64,000 bases of DNA from Anisakis pegreffii (lineage: Eukaryota; Nematoda; Chromadorea; Rhabditida; Anisakidae): NCBI GenBank assembly GCA_035041965.1, contig JAPYMA010000319.1, positions 83,602 to 147,601 on the forward strand. Reading direction: 5' to 3'. Made by a program: the position numbers and the translations under genes. Positions 1-12,870 of the stretch are shown piece by piece (within the stretch, counting starts at the first letter, position 1; each line of letters begins with the position of its first letter). A model generated the notes under the pieces. The model searched no databases. It saw nothing but the letters and a program-made list of their open reading frames with translations, and was not told the DNA's origin.

Positions 1-231
1 TTAGGAAATTATTTAACGGTTAATACAGCAAGCTGATGCCTCTAAAATACAACTCACTTTCACGTAATCCTACGTAATGATGATCATTCATCCCATTGTT
101 CGTAAGGATTCAATGAAGTCGTGATCTTCGTCTTCTAATGCTCCTTGACACCTGCGGCATGTTCGGAAATGATTCACGGACGCAATCAACGATAAATGAT
201 TTCATAATGATGCCTTGCTCACCTTATAGGT

Positions 232-477
232 CTGCAATTGGTTGAAGTGGTTCAAGAATTTCAACCACGGCTGAAGAAAGTGACTGTGGCTGAAACGGCA
301 GTGGAGACGCAAAACGGTCATCCGAATGCCATCGATTTCAGGTTGTTTCCTGATCGTTTTCATTCGATTGTGCTCATGTTCTGTGGAAATTTGGCATGCA
401 ATGTTATTAATTCGTCGTTTTTAGCATCAAGGAATAAGTACCTTCAAGAGCTTCTGATGTGTTCAACATGGCTGTAG
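232..477 (+). CDS. probable last exon of a plus-strand gene entering from the left (partial)
   Basis: After a CTTATAG acceptor, the sequence is open in one frame for 81 codons (first two bases complete a codon) to a TAG at 475-477. The first 35 codons, to about 335, are near 50% G+C in a 36% background and read as ordinary soluble protein (VEVVQEFQPRLKKVTVAETA), which is the main argument for coding. The rest is less convincing; the exon may instead end at the GATTTCAG|GTTGTT site near 335. An AATAAA follows 39 bases after the stop, which fits a gene end. No earlier exon is visible in bases 1-231 and I do not recognise a family. Confidence 0.35.
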   Translation: MQLVEVVQEFQPRLKKVTVAETAVETQNGHPNAIDFRLFPDRFHSIVLMFCGNLACNVINSSFLASRNKYLQELLMCSTWL

Positions 478-515
478 TTGCACTGGACCAGTTCACTCGT
501 TCTTCTGCCGTGTCA

Positions 516-521
516 AATAAA
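516..521 (+). terminator. candidate poly(A) signal AATAAA
   Basis: AATAAA lies 39 bases after the stop of the candidate exon at 232-477 and is followed by T-rich sequence; a second AATAAA lies near 614. Such hexamers are common by chance in AT-rich DNA, so this stands or falls with the exon. Confidence 0.25.
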
Positions 522-740
522 CACTTCGTTTTGATGTTAATAAAAAAATTAATTTACTGTGTAAATTTTGTTTTATATACATATACTTTTGATATTCTGA
601 TTGTGTTGCTAATAATAAAGTGTCCTAAATACGTTGTTGCTAAGTGATAATGCACAGTTGAGGCGAAATAGTTATGCTGAATATCAAAGCGATATTATTT
701 GCCTGTGTGCTGATCATTCATCGCATTTGTACACTTGAAT

Positions 741-857
741 AGTTCTCTTCAATGCAAAGAAAAGCTTGCATAGCCTCTCTTTTGCATTGAAGAGAACTGT
801 GCGATTTCTGTTCAATGCTAAAATGAGCTGTGCAAGTTCTCTTCAGCATTGAAGAGA
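741..857. repeat. perfect 18-bp inverted repeat plus related hairpin
   Basis: AGTTCTCTTCAATGCAAA at 741-758 is exactly inverted at 781-798 around a 22-base loop. A diverged third copy at about 835-857 is itself a hairpin: TCTCTTCA, loop GCAT, TGAAGAGA. The shared TTCTCTTCA core suggests decay of one fold-back element or MITE end. No target-site duplication is evident. Confidence 0.6.
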
Positions 858-947
858 ATATAATAAAATATAAGAATAATATAACTGAAAATATAAATAA
901 TAACACTGGTAATTTATCTCACTGCAGCAGTATTCAAAAAGAACAGT

Positions 948-1095
948 TTAAGGAACAGCCAAAATCTGTTAAAAACTGTTCTATTCTGTTTTTTGGGCTC
1001 AAAACGACTCTATTCTGTTCCAAACTGTTCCCTCCTCACTTACGAACTATTCTATGCTAGTCCATGGAGCAGAACAGGAATAGAACAGTTTAACT
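948..1095. repeat. cluster of GAACAGTTT/AAACTGTTC motifs in both orientations
   Basis: GAACAGTTT occurs near 950 and 1085, its inverse AAACTGTTC near 973 and 1022, with partial copies (CTATTCTGTTCC, CAGAACAGG) between. The arrangement forms several overlapping imperfect palindromes within 150 bp, likely remnants of a small repeat element. No coding frame. Confidence 0.45.
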
Positions 1096-4000
1096 GGAAA
1101 TAGAGATGTCACTGATCGGAGCATAAGCTATCAAAAACAATTTCAAGAATGCTAACGAATCCATGATTCAGGAGAAGCAGATTTCTGTTATGATTCTACA
1201 ATATCACATTACGTTTATAAGGCATTTAGTGTTGACACTGATATTTGTGTTTTGTGACGGTTCGCAGCTGATTGTGAGCTTAGTGAAGTGCTTTAAGGTT
1301 GGCAGGTGATTGTTTTTACAATAACACATTTCGAATCATTCCTTTAAGTCAAAGATTCATTCCTTTTAGCACGTTCGTTTTCAATGTTTTCCTAATAAGC
1401 TCTCACATATTCAGTTTACTTACAGAAGTTTGTATGCAGAAAATATGATAACAACTCCATAATGGCTATTATACGGAGCAGTGGAATATCCAGAAAAGTC
1501 AAAGCGTTAATTAAATGCTGATGAAAATGCATCTTGCTACGCCAGTTATGTTACAGTAGTGAGATGATGATTTAATGTTGTGAGATAAATGACGATATGA
1601 GAAGAAAATAAGATAAACACTGAAAATTTGGATGAGTTCCCCTCTGATATTCACCTATAACATGGATTTTTCATTTTAAAGGTTGAAAAATCATGAAAAG
1701 CAGCTAACAGTATGGCAAAAACTATTAACCGCCCTTCTTGTCACATTTGGTCATTGGCAGATCAGCAGATATTCATGCATTATGACGGTTTGACTTAGCA
1801 TGATCGAATGAATGAATCAGATCGAATCTCTCGAATCCATCCGTTTTAAGATATCTTGCATAAAGCTAATTTTATATTATGCGAAAATTATCACATGCTT
1901 AGTTTCGTAGTGATATTTACATTTGCAACAGCGTATTATTACTATGACTTTATTCATTCAGTCATTCAATTGGCTAATAAGTCATTCGTGCTTTGATTCA
2001 CACCGTCTTAAGCTAGCCGTCACAATATCAGGGAAAGATAAGCACGAAAGGAAGAGAGAGTGGGAGTACTCGAAGGATAACCGTGAAAATCCTATCGGAT
2101 GAATTCTCATCATTATCATCAGCAATGTGTGAAATGCTCTTCATTAAGGCGACGACAACAAGACAATAATTCCTTGTGTGTGTGTTGTGCCTAAGTAATC
2201 ACATTTAATCAGCCAGCATGTTAAGTGATTATGTTATGCAATGCATTCAGTTCAGCCTTTTGCCGGTAATTGTCATTTGACTTGACTTGATTTACGATTA
2301 GGCTTTTGCTGCTACATCACAGGAGCGGTTTATTGATCTGTCGGCTCATGCACAGATATGAACTGGATGAAGAGACGATCAGTCAGATTTGTTGACTGAT
2401 TGTTAGGGCGAAACGTAATTACTGCTCTAGCAATTACTGAAAACAAGCACTTTTCCACGCAAGCACGGCTTGCTGATTATGATCATCGTCGGAATTCCAA
2501 TGAACTCCACTAAACAATCTTCAAATTCCGATGAACTACTAAATATACACTAAACACTTGTCGACAGGTTTTGCAAATGTTTCAGTTAATTGCTTCACTT
2601 TTCTGTTTTTCATTGAAATTTCATAGTGACAGCTGCAAACGAATATCACTTAAAGGTTGAAAACAATCTGGACAGAAAATATTCCATTTCATTGAATTGT
2701 ATAGCTTTACATGGAATTGTGTGCCGTGTTCACACCTCTGCCTTCAAGTTGATTCATCAAACTTGAGAGGATCTAGGAAACGTTTCAGATTGAGGAAAGC
2801 ATGTAGAATTTTTTGCGTACATCGTGAAATCTTCTAGGTTGATCAATAAGAGCAGCAGAAGATCATAATTAGAGCTAGTACCAGGTAATGATGGATTCGC
2901 TAAGTTACAGACGTTGATGAGTTAAAATTCATCTGTCTTCTCAATTTTAATAAACCCGTTGCATTTTGAGAAGCCCGTCGCATCATTCACATTCACATAC
3001 CAATTCCATATTAACTGCAATAAAAATGTTTAAGTTTTCTAATGCGCAGATGCTACCATATCAGTTCAGTTGCTTTAATACTCACGCTAATATCAGCTGT
3101 TGATTCGACATCCTGTAAAAAATTCCATTTAATCTGCGCCAAGTCAAACTTCTCAATCTCAAATAATTCATCCAGAATTTCAAATTTCTAAATCAAGCAT
3201 GCTCAATCCGTTTGTCGTTTCTTGTAAGCCTTGGAATACATCAAATCCACTCAAATTCACGTAATATCCCAACGACATCAGATGTTGAAGCTGTGTTTGA
3301 AGTCACTGAATGCAATACTTTCAAACTTTTCATCTGTTTGAACACCGGACTAATCCAACAGAATTTTTTTTTCATTCGTCATGTCGGAGGTAAGTTTGGA
3401 ATGGAAGTGAAACTTTCAATTGAAAACTAAAAAAGTTTCCCTTCATCTGCAACGTAATTCTTTTGCTCGTAATTTCAAAACCATCAAGTCCCTACTTGTA
3501 TTGTCTGAAATGAAAAATCAATGCCGAAATGATAGGAATATTTCAAAAATACTAGAATGCTCACTTTTAGTCACTAAAGAAAGTAGAGTTATCGATCAGT
3601 GCATGGAAATTCATCGGCGGAAGGGATTAATGCGATCATTAGATCGTGCATTCATTAGATGAATGCAAATTAGCATTTCATACATAATTAATAAACTCTA
3701 ATAACGAATCACTCTTCTCGTCTCCTAATAGACTATAATCCGTTAGCATTTTGATTTGATATCCTGTCTCGTCAGTGTGATGATCAGCATAACCGAGCGA
3801 AATTTTACGAAAGTATTTGAGGACATTGTGCGGATATTGAAGATATTTTACGTGAAAGCATTTGAGGATATGGCGATATTGTGCATAGAATTTTCCGTTG
3901 TATTGCTTAATATTCGATGTAGTTGCGCCATCCTGTTAGTAATACATATTTTATCACCTTATCACAAAACTTTATTAAAGTGTTCGAATGCGTAATGAAA

Positions 4001-4608
4001 ATAATACTTACTTAATAACGTTAGCACAATACTAAAATAACATGAGCACAATTTGTTCATGGAAATTTGATAGTGCTATATGGTAATTGATGATAGACAT
4101 TATCCTGTGACTTTCCGCCTTCAAACATCGGCAGGCAGTTCAGCACTTTCATCAGTCATTGTCTCCATGATAAGCTGATTGTCAGGAAATCTAGTCGCGT
4201 ATCTTTTGAACTTTTCACTTAATCGGTTTCATTCATATGCGTTTAACGCTTTTAATGTTTGGCCGGTTAATCCAATTGCTTCAATTGCATCCAAAATTTT
4301 ACGAATTTGATTGCGTATTCAAACTTTCTCTTCTTGTTCTGTTCTATTACCTGTGCCAGTCAGCATTTTCATCATGGCTCTGTTCAAAATGAATTCAGTT
4401 CAGTGAAAATATCTTCTTTTTTAAAATCTTGAGCCATTTTCCTGTCCAGAGATATCATTGATAAGAAATTTCTCATTCTTTTCGTACACATTGTTGGGTT
4501 CACAGTCGCAGTGCACACTGCTGCAAATAGAATGATGCTTACGTATGCATTTGTTTGTTTGGCTCTGATTTGAGGTTACTTCTTGGATTTATTTACGGTT
4601 TAACGTGG

Positions 4609-4629
4609 ATGCATGCATGCATGCATGCA
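4609..4629. repeat. (ATGC)5 microsatellite
   Basis: Five tandem ATGC units, seen directly. The unit is self-complementary, so the tract can fold. Confidence 0.9.
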
Positions 4630-7600
4630 CATGAATGGATATATGCAAAATTGCCAAATTTGATTTGTCAACGGCAACGAAACTAATGGATGAGCGGATG
4701 CATCGGTTGACACTGCTAACGAACTGACTGACCGATCGAGCCACCGGTTGGTTAGTTAGCAACATCACGAGTATACACACATAAACTCCTACTGGTCGCA
4801 GCCAGCAGTCATAATAAGCCTGTTGAAGCAATGCAGCAATGAAGTTTTTAGTTAAATCACAAACCTTGAAGCAGCGCCTTAACGAAACAATGCATGAAAT
4901 CTTATTGCTTCATCTCATTCTGCCGATTCTCCTCAACTCAAACACTCAATTCTCAATTCCTCCTGATCAATCCAAATTCTGAACTGCAACCCAGGTCCCC
5001 AGGTTCACTAGTCAGACCATTGCTCACATAATTTCATTTGAGGTGTTTGATCATTGATCTCACTGAACTGCTACAATGTGGTCAAAATTCTCATATTCTC
5101 ATCGATAAAGCCAAAGCAGCGAACATCAGAATGCTCCTTGGATTATTATGCACTGATCGTTTAATTTTATATCGAATAGTGTTCATGGTTTCGTTAATCA
5201 GGCGTTTATTCGCACTGAATTGTACTCATTAAATTTCAAGTCAAAGACAATGACACGTTGATAGAAGTTGCATCAAATTTAATTATTTTCATCACTCTTT
5301 AATATGGTCATACTTAAACCAAATACACTTTCTCGCTATTCAATTAACTAAGCAAACATCAACAATCTCGAAATGTGCGTCCATTAATCTATCCTATTTC
5401 ACTTCATCCTTCATCCCATCCACCCCAACAACATCCTTTTCAGTTCATCCATTCGCTCGCTTGCAAGTGTCATCTCTCAGGCAACATCACGAATCTTCTG
5501 CGTTCATATGATATCACCACTCCTTGTGGATATACTTCCGCATTTCTAAGTACCCATATCAACGGATTCATTGATATCTTTGGCATACCTATTTATAACG
5601 TTGATAGAATAGATCATATCGAATAGCATTTCACTCCTTATTCGATCTATCTCTTCGTATTGACGAGCATCTCCAGGTACCAATTCAAAATTCATCATTC
5701 TTTGCCTAGCGTATGCATGTTTTGCCGAATAATTCAATGCTGTCCATGGAACTTATGATTTCACACATCATACGAAATTAACATTCATTTCGAATGTGAA
5801 TGACTCCATATGTATTCGATTCTTTACGATGATCACGCAGTGATTTTCACACTTTCATGAAACTGCAAGATTTTCTGCTGCGAAATAGTCCAATTTTGAA
5901 AATTTTTACGCTAAAACTGATTTTTGACCCATGAATATTTTGTTCAGCTTCTGCTTCCAACATTCTTGTTGAAATGATCGAAATTAAAACTGACGACTTA
6001 TTAATATCAAATTCAGTATTCTCAGATTAATAAGCTGAGAAGTAGGAATGTATTTGCTGTAAGTATATTTAGATATTCTTTGAATGTGGATTAATTCCAT
6101 AAACATGTGCGTGCCTATCATTGAATGTTTTATTCCGCTCTTGTTGTTAATCTCACTTAAGCCTTTGATAGTGTTCTAGTGGTGATTCGCACATGCTTCT
6201 ATAAAATAATTGAACGCCATACACAATTAGTTTCGTTGTCTATCAATCATTTGCAGTGCTCGATTATGCCTACTTCAATGGCAATTCATAGAATAGACCT
6301 TCAGATGCTTCGCCTTCAGGTGCTTAAAAGCACATTTCGATTTTTTTAAAAGCACATTCGAATCGAATCTGATATCTTGATTGTGGCTTCTTCATAAACC
6401 TGAAGTATTGCACCAACGCCCTTGCTTAATCACACTCCTTCTATCAGCAACAAATCAGCTTTATTTTATCCATATATATGCTCATTGAAATGATCACATA
6501 TGATTTTAATTGAATAAGTGGATTGAAATTTTGAAGAAATTTGATGTAAACTGATATTAATTCATTTGTTTGTTCACTTTACCATTAATCTCGATAAACA
6601 ACTGGAAACATCCAAATGTGAGGACTACATTAATATTTATTAATGATCACCAAGAAATCTGCGCGATCAAATCGTTCCTTTGATTAAATACCGCGAATAT
6701 TACAATTCACTCGATAAATCCGCCGTCTGTGATCTCAGCTCTAAGCTACTGTTCATGACCTTGTTCCAAAACTTTTTCGTTAGCATATTAGGTTGAGTGG
6801 CGACACTAGGCCTGACTCAACTGAAACTTACTGATCAACTTACTTAGGTCCCCATGATCGAGTGGGGTGATCTTGCATTGAGCGATTACTCAAAATTACT
6901 CAAAATCATCTGGATTCTGGGAAGGTTTAACGCAACACTGACTGCCTCAATTGTTCCAAAACGAAAGAATAAATAGCTGATTGCTAAAACTATCGACTGA
7001 CTTCTCATCGATGAAGCAAAAAATTGGCTCATTTTGCAAAGTAGATGATGAGACGAATGTGCACAACAACAAACAGGAACTCATTCAATTGCTTAATGCA
7101 TAATCCCAAGAACATAAAATAATGTGACACACACACTCACTTTTCAAAATGATCATTGCGTTCTCTCATGGGGGCATACTTGCTTGCTTCAGTAATAGAA
7201 TAGCATTTTATGATGATTTTAAAAGCACAACAAACTGTGTTTGCTTTATAGTCGTCGTCGAACATCATAAAATGTGTCATTGACTGTGCCTGATCAGTAG
7301 TCATTACTGGACACTCAGTTTTACACTCAGTATCGTTCCAGTGAACGAATGAGGCACTCAAAACACCAAAAGGCATTCAAAAACTCATCATCATATGAAA
7401 GTTTACAATGTGGTGGTAGCTTGAGTCATTTACTGATCATTAAATACTACTCAACTCATTCGCTGATTAATCCTGCAAATAATTGTTTTATCCCAAACTC
7501 ACAAACCAATTAATTCCATCAAGTCATTTCTCAAAACACGCATCATGCAATCGAATCAACACACTATTCAATAGTACGGCAAGAAGGCAAAGGTTCTAAA

Positions 7601-10440
7601 TTTTCATTCTTTAACCTCCTTCGCAGTTCAGCAGTTCATTAGCACGGAAATTTCATGATGTTGGGCTAAAAGACGCTTATTTCGTAGTATTTATTAACAA
7701 CAGTACTTGCCCGCTTGCTTGCACTTAAGCCTAATTGAACGTTTTATTGTTGTTTTATTATCCCGTATTTGATCATTATTTTGAATTTCAGTAACTATTT
7801 CCATGGTTGACTCTAACACATGGTAAATATATCATGCGTTATTCAGAGAACAGATATTTGATCAGCGCGAATGATACCTTTGAAATGCTTTCACCCAATC
7901 GCCACTGGGACTGATGATCTGCATAGTGAATTTTTATCTACTCTAGTTGTTCTGAATAGTTCCAGAGCTATTCGGATTCATTTTCATCAAATCATTTTCA
8001 GTTCGCCTACCTTTGGAATGTTCTAAGTCAGCAAAAAAAAGCATGCCTACAGCACCCACCGCAAAGCAATTATTTTTGCTGCTTGCAGAGCGATTCATCA
8101 TGGAAAGCAAAGGGATTTATAAAGGCAGCTACTCTCAATTATCTCCTTGCATACATGGATGATTATTGGAACAAATTATTGCACACATATCACCGAAAAT
8201 AATCGTGAGCTATTCACAAACCATTGAAGAATCGATGCGGCTTCTAATTAGTTGAGATCAATGACTAATTAGTCGAAGGTGTTAGCGGTATTATCTCCAA
8301 AAAATGCAAATGATTCCAGGAATATCGTCATGATCAAAATTATGAGGAAGCCAACATTCACATGGCTTTGAGGATGTAACAGTGATTATATGGTGTCAAT
8401 TGGGCATTTTTCTAATTTTGCGAGTAGTACGCATGAAGAGAGTTTTTGTTTGCGAAATTGCATGGAAACTCAAGACGACACGACGGATGATGAATTTGCA
8501 GCATTTAAGAGTTCATTTAGTTATTGGCTTGTTAGATGACTATGAGATTGGGATTATTAGTGAGAATGGTGGTTGGCTTTCAAATCATAAGACGACATCT
8601 TTCGTAATCATAACCAGCAATTTTCACTACTTGACGGATTCTTTCTTTCTTAGTCACTGTGATGTACTCATTCCATTTACTCTCACAAAAACTAACGTAT
8701 CGCTCGTAAACTTTATAGTTTCGCTGAAATTCCATTTGATTTCAAAAAAGTGTCTCTGAATTTTTTCGGTCGCTCCTAAGCTTCTTAATATCAAGATTTC
8801 CTCCATTCCTCGTCCTATCTGCTTGTTTCTTGTCAATTAGAGTTACTCTGTCGTATCAAAGGAATGTGTCCTTGGGTGGGTCATATCCGCAATGATCTGA
8901 TTGTGAGTGTAAGTTGCGGACTGATGTGAAGTCTAAATAGGCAGGCAGTAGTTTGGGCAAATCTTGAAATTGATATCATTAAGAGAACAAAAATTTATTC
9001 GGCTTTTCTCGGCAAACGAGTGAATTCAAAAGCGGAATATTGGTTTCGAGCAAGTCAGATTACGCGTAGTTTATATGCGCCATTATGTTGGTTTTTGACT
9101 TGCACGCCTTCGGCTGCATCTTATGACAACAGTATTCGCAGAAATTTGATGCTTCCTTCTAAAAAGAAGACACGAACGGACCGACGAATGAAAGAATGCT
9201 TTTGGTTAACAAATTGAGGTGACTAAATGAATTCGGATGATGAAAGTGAACAAAAATGACTGCTTGCTGTCTATGCAAAGTCTACGGATTTCGTTCATTT
9301 TATCTAAGAAATACACTCAAAGGATCAATACATCATGTTTGTTTAATTAACTTCTGATGCAGCACCGCGGCGCAACACACACTTTTCTTCTCAACAAATC
9401 TGTGGGCCATTTTTTCCTAACTCTCAACTCGTAAATCTTAGCTCTAAAGCATTTAAAAGTCTGAATTTGTCGTCTTCTTCACTTCAGTTTTAGTTTTCCC
9501 TATATATTGTTCCACATTATCATTCGCGATTTTCCAGCCTATTTTTATCCACATCGTGTTGGTTGGACTCTTGCGATGAAGCGAAGCACAAGAGGAATGT
9601 GCTCTGCTCATTAGGCATGCACATGCGCATTTTATTGATGGCCACACAATAAATGTTCACTTTGTTCTGTCGTGTATTTTGGTTTACGTTTGATAATCAT
9701 TATGATCATTCATTTGCATGTTCATTTGAAAAATTCTACCCAATTGTTGACCACAATAACCGAGGAGAATTTTACTTTTGCAAGGAAGCATCTCTCAAGA
9801 ATAGGCAATTGTCCACTAACTATATGGCCGCGTTCTTCTTCTAGGACTCCCATGATGGTACCTTGTGAAGATAGGCAGATTTTGAGCCTCATAGTCGGAT
9901 TTGAGAGTGAGCTTGGGAACGTTTGGAACTTCAACTTTACTGTATTACCATGTCCGCAGAAACTTCTTAATCGATACTTGATCACATTTGATCACTGTAT
10001 TGCCATCGCACTGTAGTGCAGTTATAGGTTTTAATAATCGAGTATTCCTGTGAGTGCGAAAGGTTTCATTCATGAAAAGCGTACTTTCCAGAATCCAGAG
10101 TAATCGGTTGATAAGATTTGATGTTACGACATCAAAGCGAATCAGCTGATTGCTAAAATTCGATGGAATGGTTTGAATATAAAAATCCCAATTTCATACT
10201 ACATTATTACTCAATGATCAATTGGATTTTTTTGAATCAAAGTTGATAACTTCAAACTTCAAGAGGACGTGAATAATCGAATAGTTTCACGAATTTCCAG
10301 TCTATCCGCAGTATTTTCCAGTCTATGCGAATGCTTTCCATCCATTTCCAGGTGTTTAGTTCCTCTTAATTCCAACTCACTCTCGAATATCATTCAAGAT
10401 GCTGATTTATTCATGATTCACTTTATGATGGCAAGTAGTC

Positions 10441-10455
10441 GTGTGTGTGTGTGTG
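10441..10455. repeat. (GT)n microsatellite
   Basis: Seven and a half uninterrupted GT units. Confidence 0.9.
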
Positions 10456-12739
10456 CAAAGCGGAATTAAGCAGAAATATCCATTTCAGTAATGAATTAAA
10501 CGGGAATTTTCTGCTACGAACATAAGCAGCTGATTTAATTCTTCGACGAAAGTCTGCGAATTCTCATACTGGGAATTCAATGATAGAATCAGCATTCAAC
10601 TGTCACAAACTTCAAATATTCGCGAAAACGTACTTGTTCTATTCGTTTCAGTTTGACATTGTATTCAGCACATATCAAGAAGAGTCAAATGCATATTCTT
10701 ATGAATGAACTCTTCACACTACATCAGTCGGTATTTGATTGATTCGTTGAAATTTCCAAGAATTCTAATTTCTGAAAGAGTGCCTTCTTAAACATCATCG
10801 GTCACTTATTCAGGAATATCCCAATTAAAACAGTGTAGCTTCTCCAGTAAGTCGATATCTCACTGTGTTTCACTGCAACTTTATCTCATCATATGCACAT
10901 AGCATAGTTTATTATAAGTGTTATCATCTGTATTTTTAGCAATTGCCAAATTATTTCTGATATTTCCAAGGCATTTTTCATTTAGTCCATCTTCAATCGG
11001 TGTAAATAACTGAAATCACTGGTGGTTTTCTCTGAACTTCTTCACGATTTCATAACAGAATGTAAGTCGTCGTAAGTTATTCTTTGTGGAAAAAGTAAAG
11101 TGACTTCTAGATATGATCTTCGTGTGTTTGTAAATGACCAAATCTTTATACAAGGAGATAGCCGTATTCGTTCAACATCTATTCAAGCAACGAACCGTAT
11201 AATTAAGTAAGAGTGTATGTAACCCTTAGGCATTCCAATTAATTTCCTTTCGAGGCTCATCTTGATGTTGTGTGGCTGATAAAATTAAATGAAATAATGA
11301 AAGACGAGCAATCAGCTATCACACAAAACTATGACCACATGATGGAGATTTTTGCTAAAGATAAGAGAATTCGATGCTAAGAAATAAATGAGATTGAAGC
11401 GCGCTGAAAAATCTCAGCCAATCAGTCACAGATATCAAACACAAGATTCACTCAAGTTTGCGGTTTCTTCTATCCACTATTCATCTATATGTATCCATCC
11501 ATACAATTTAGTTAAAAGCCATCGGAATTGTTCACTAGACAAACCAAGCCGTCTTCGCTGCAGACCAAATTCGAGCCTGTAAGGATGCTGACACCTCAGA
11601 GCAGGTGAAGGATCAGTTTCGATGAACTGATTCGTTATGATTGTTTCTGTGAATCGTTTCCCCATCAAATCATCACTTTCATTTGAATTCATCGTCATCT
11701 CCTCCATCTGATTCGTATATCAAGCGTTTTGCTGCGCATGCGCTCTTATCGCCCTCAACCAAAGCATCTGCAGCAGTCATTTCAAGCTCGCTGATCCTTG
11801 TGGCAATCGTTTGATCCATTCAGTCATTACTGCGTCGTCGCATCTCCAGACCTCATGTCTTTGATTGCAACTATCACCTATAGGCATGAACTCGAATTCC
11901 TGAACTTTCTTTTAGCATCACTTGACTTCTTCTCAACCTTAGTATTGTTACGGCTACAATCAATCACCCTTAAAGCTATCATTTCGTCAGAATTGACATG
12001 TACAATTCTGTATTGGCCAATGTAAGCCTGCTGGCCCAGTCTTGAACATCAATGATTTTGACCTATAACATTGAAGTGTTTCGTTTGAACCCGACAAAAC
12101 ATCAAATATCGTTGACTCATTCTTAACTTCATCAATATTGCCGTTGCTACTAAATCCTCACTCACTTTGCGTCTGCTGATGACGATGTATTTTGCTAAAA
12201 GGTCTCAAGTAATAATTCCAATTCGATTCAGTCCAATTTATCCATTAGATTCAAGCATCAAACAGTGTGTCACATCTCAAGTCGTAACATGCATGGCATT
12301 TCAACGTCTTCAATTTACTGCTAATAGTCACAGTCATTCTCTGAACATCTCAGAGCTTTGATGTTGCTCACTTGAGTAAATATATTCGTCGTATAACAAT
12401 TACTATGATGTGACTGACTTGCATTCGTTACTTACTTTCTATTTGCCTTACTTATCTGCACATGCAATCATCATCTTATCGTTTCTGAACCATTAATCTC
12501 CTTTGCATTCATTCATCCATCCATTCAGCTAATCATTCATCTGTGATCATCATTATCATCATCATCAGCCAACTAAAGCAGTTCTGTTAATTTAATTTAG
12601 CACATTTCCACAACCTTTATTCCGTCGTCATTACACGCTTCTTCACACTTCGATTCCTCCGTTGTGTTTGATCGTTTTACTCGACCTATTCATTGCCCAT
12701 TGTTGAGTCTTGATTTCTGATGTATGGCTGATGTCCCAT

Positions 12740-12870
12740 CTAGTGTTGTTGATGTGACATTATCATTCTTATTATCATTATCGTTTTACCTGTCTCGAGC
12801 TGTTGTCATCCTCATTATTATTATTACAAGTGTTATAATTGTTATAACTAATATCATTATTATTATTCCT
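12740..12870. repeat. ATT/ATC trinucleotide-like low-complexity tract
   Basis: Repeated TTATCAT, TTATTATT and ATAATTGTTATAAC words. It yields hydrophobic Ile/Val-rich frames of no evident meaning. Confidence 0.6.

Noticed and set aside
245..280. NWLKWFKN in another frame of the first exon candidate, resembling homeodomain helix 3
   Set aside because: Stops eight codons later and lacks the flanking homeodomain residues.
7137..7376. 79-codon minus-strand ORF ending at a GTGAGT donor-like site
   Set aside because: Cys-containing and tempting, but the donor alone is not enough and no partner exon was seen.
8382..8759. 125-codon plus-strand ORF and a second open frame within it
   Set aside because: Length is within chance for this many frames; neither frame has recognisable motifs or paired splice sites.
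9672..10016. Three overlapping ORFs on both strands
   Set aside because: All are open at once, none has motifs or convincing exon boundaries; treated as chance.
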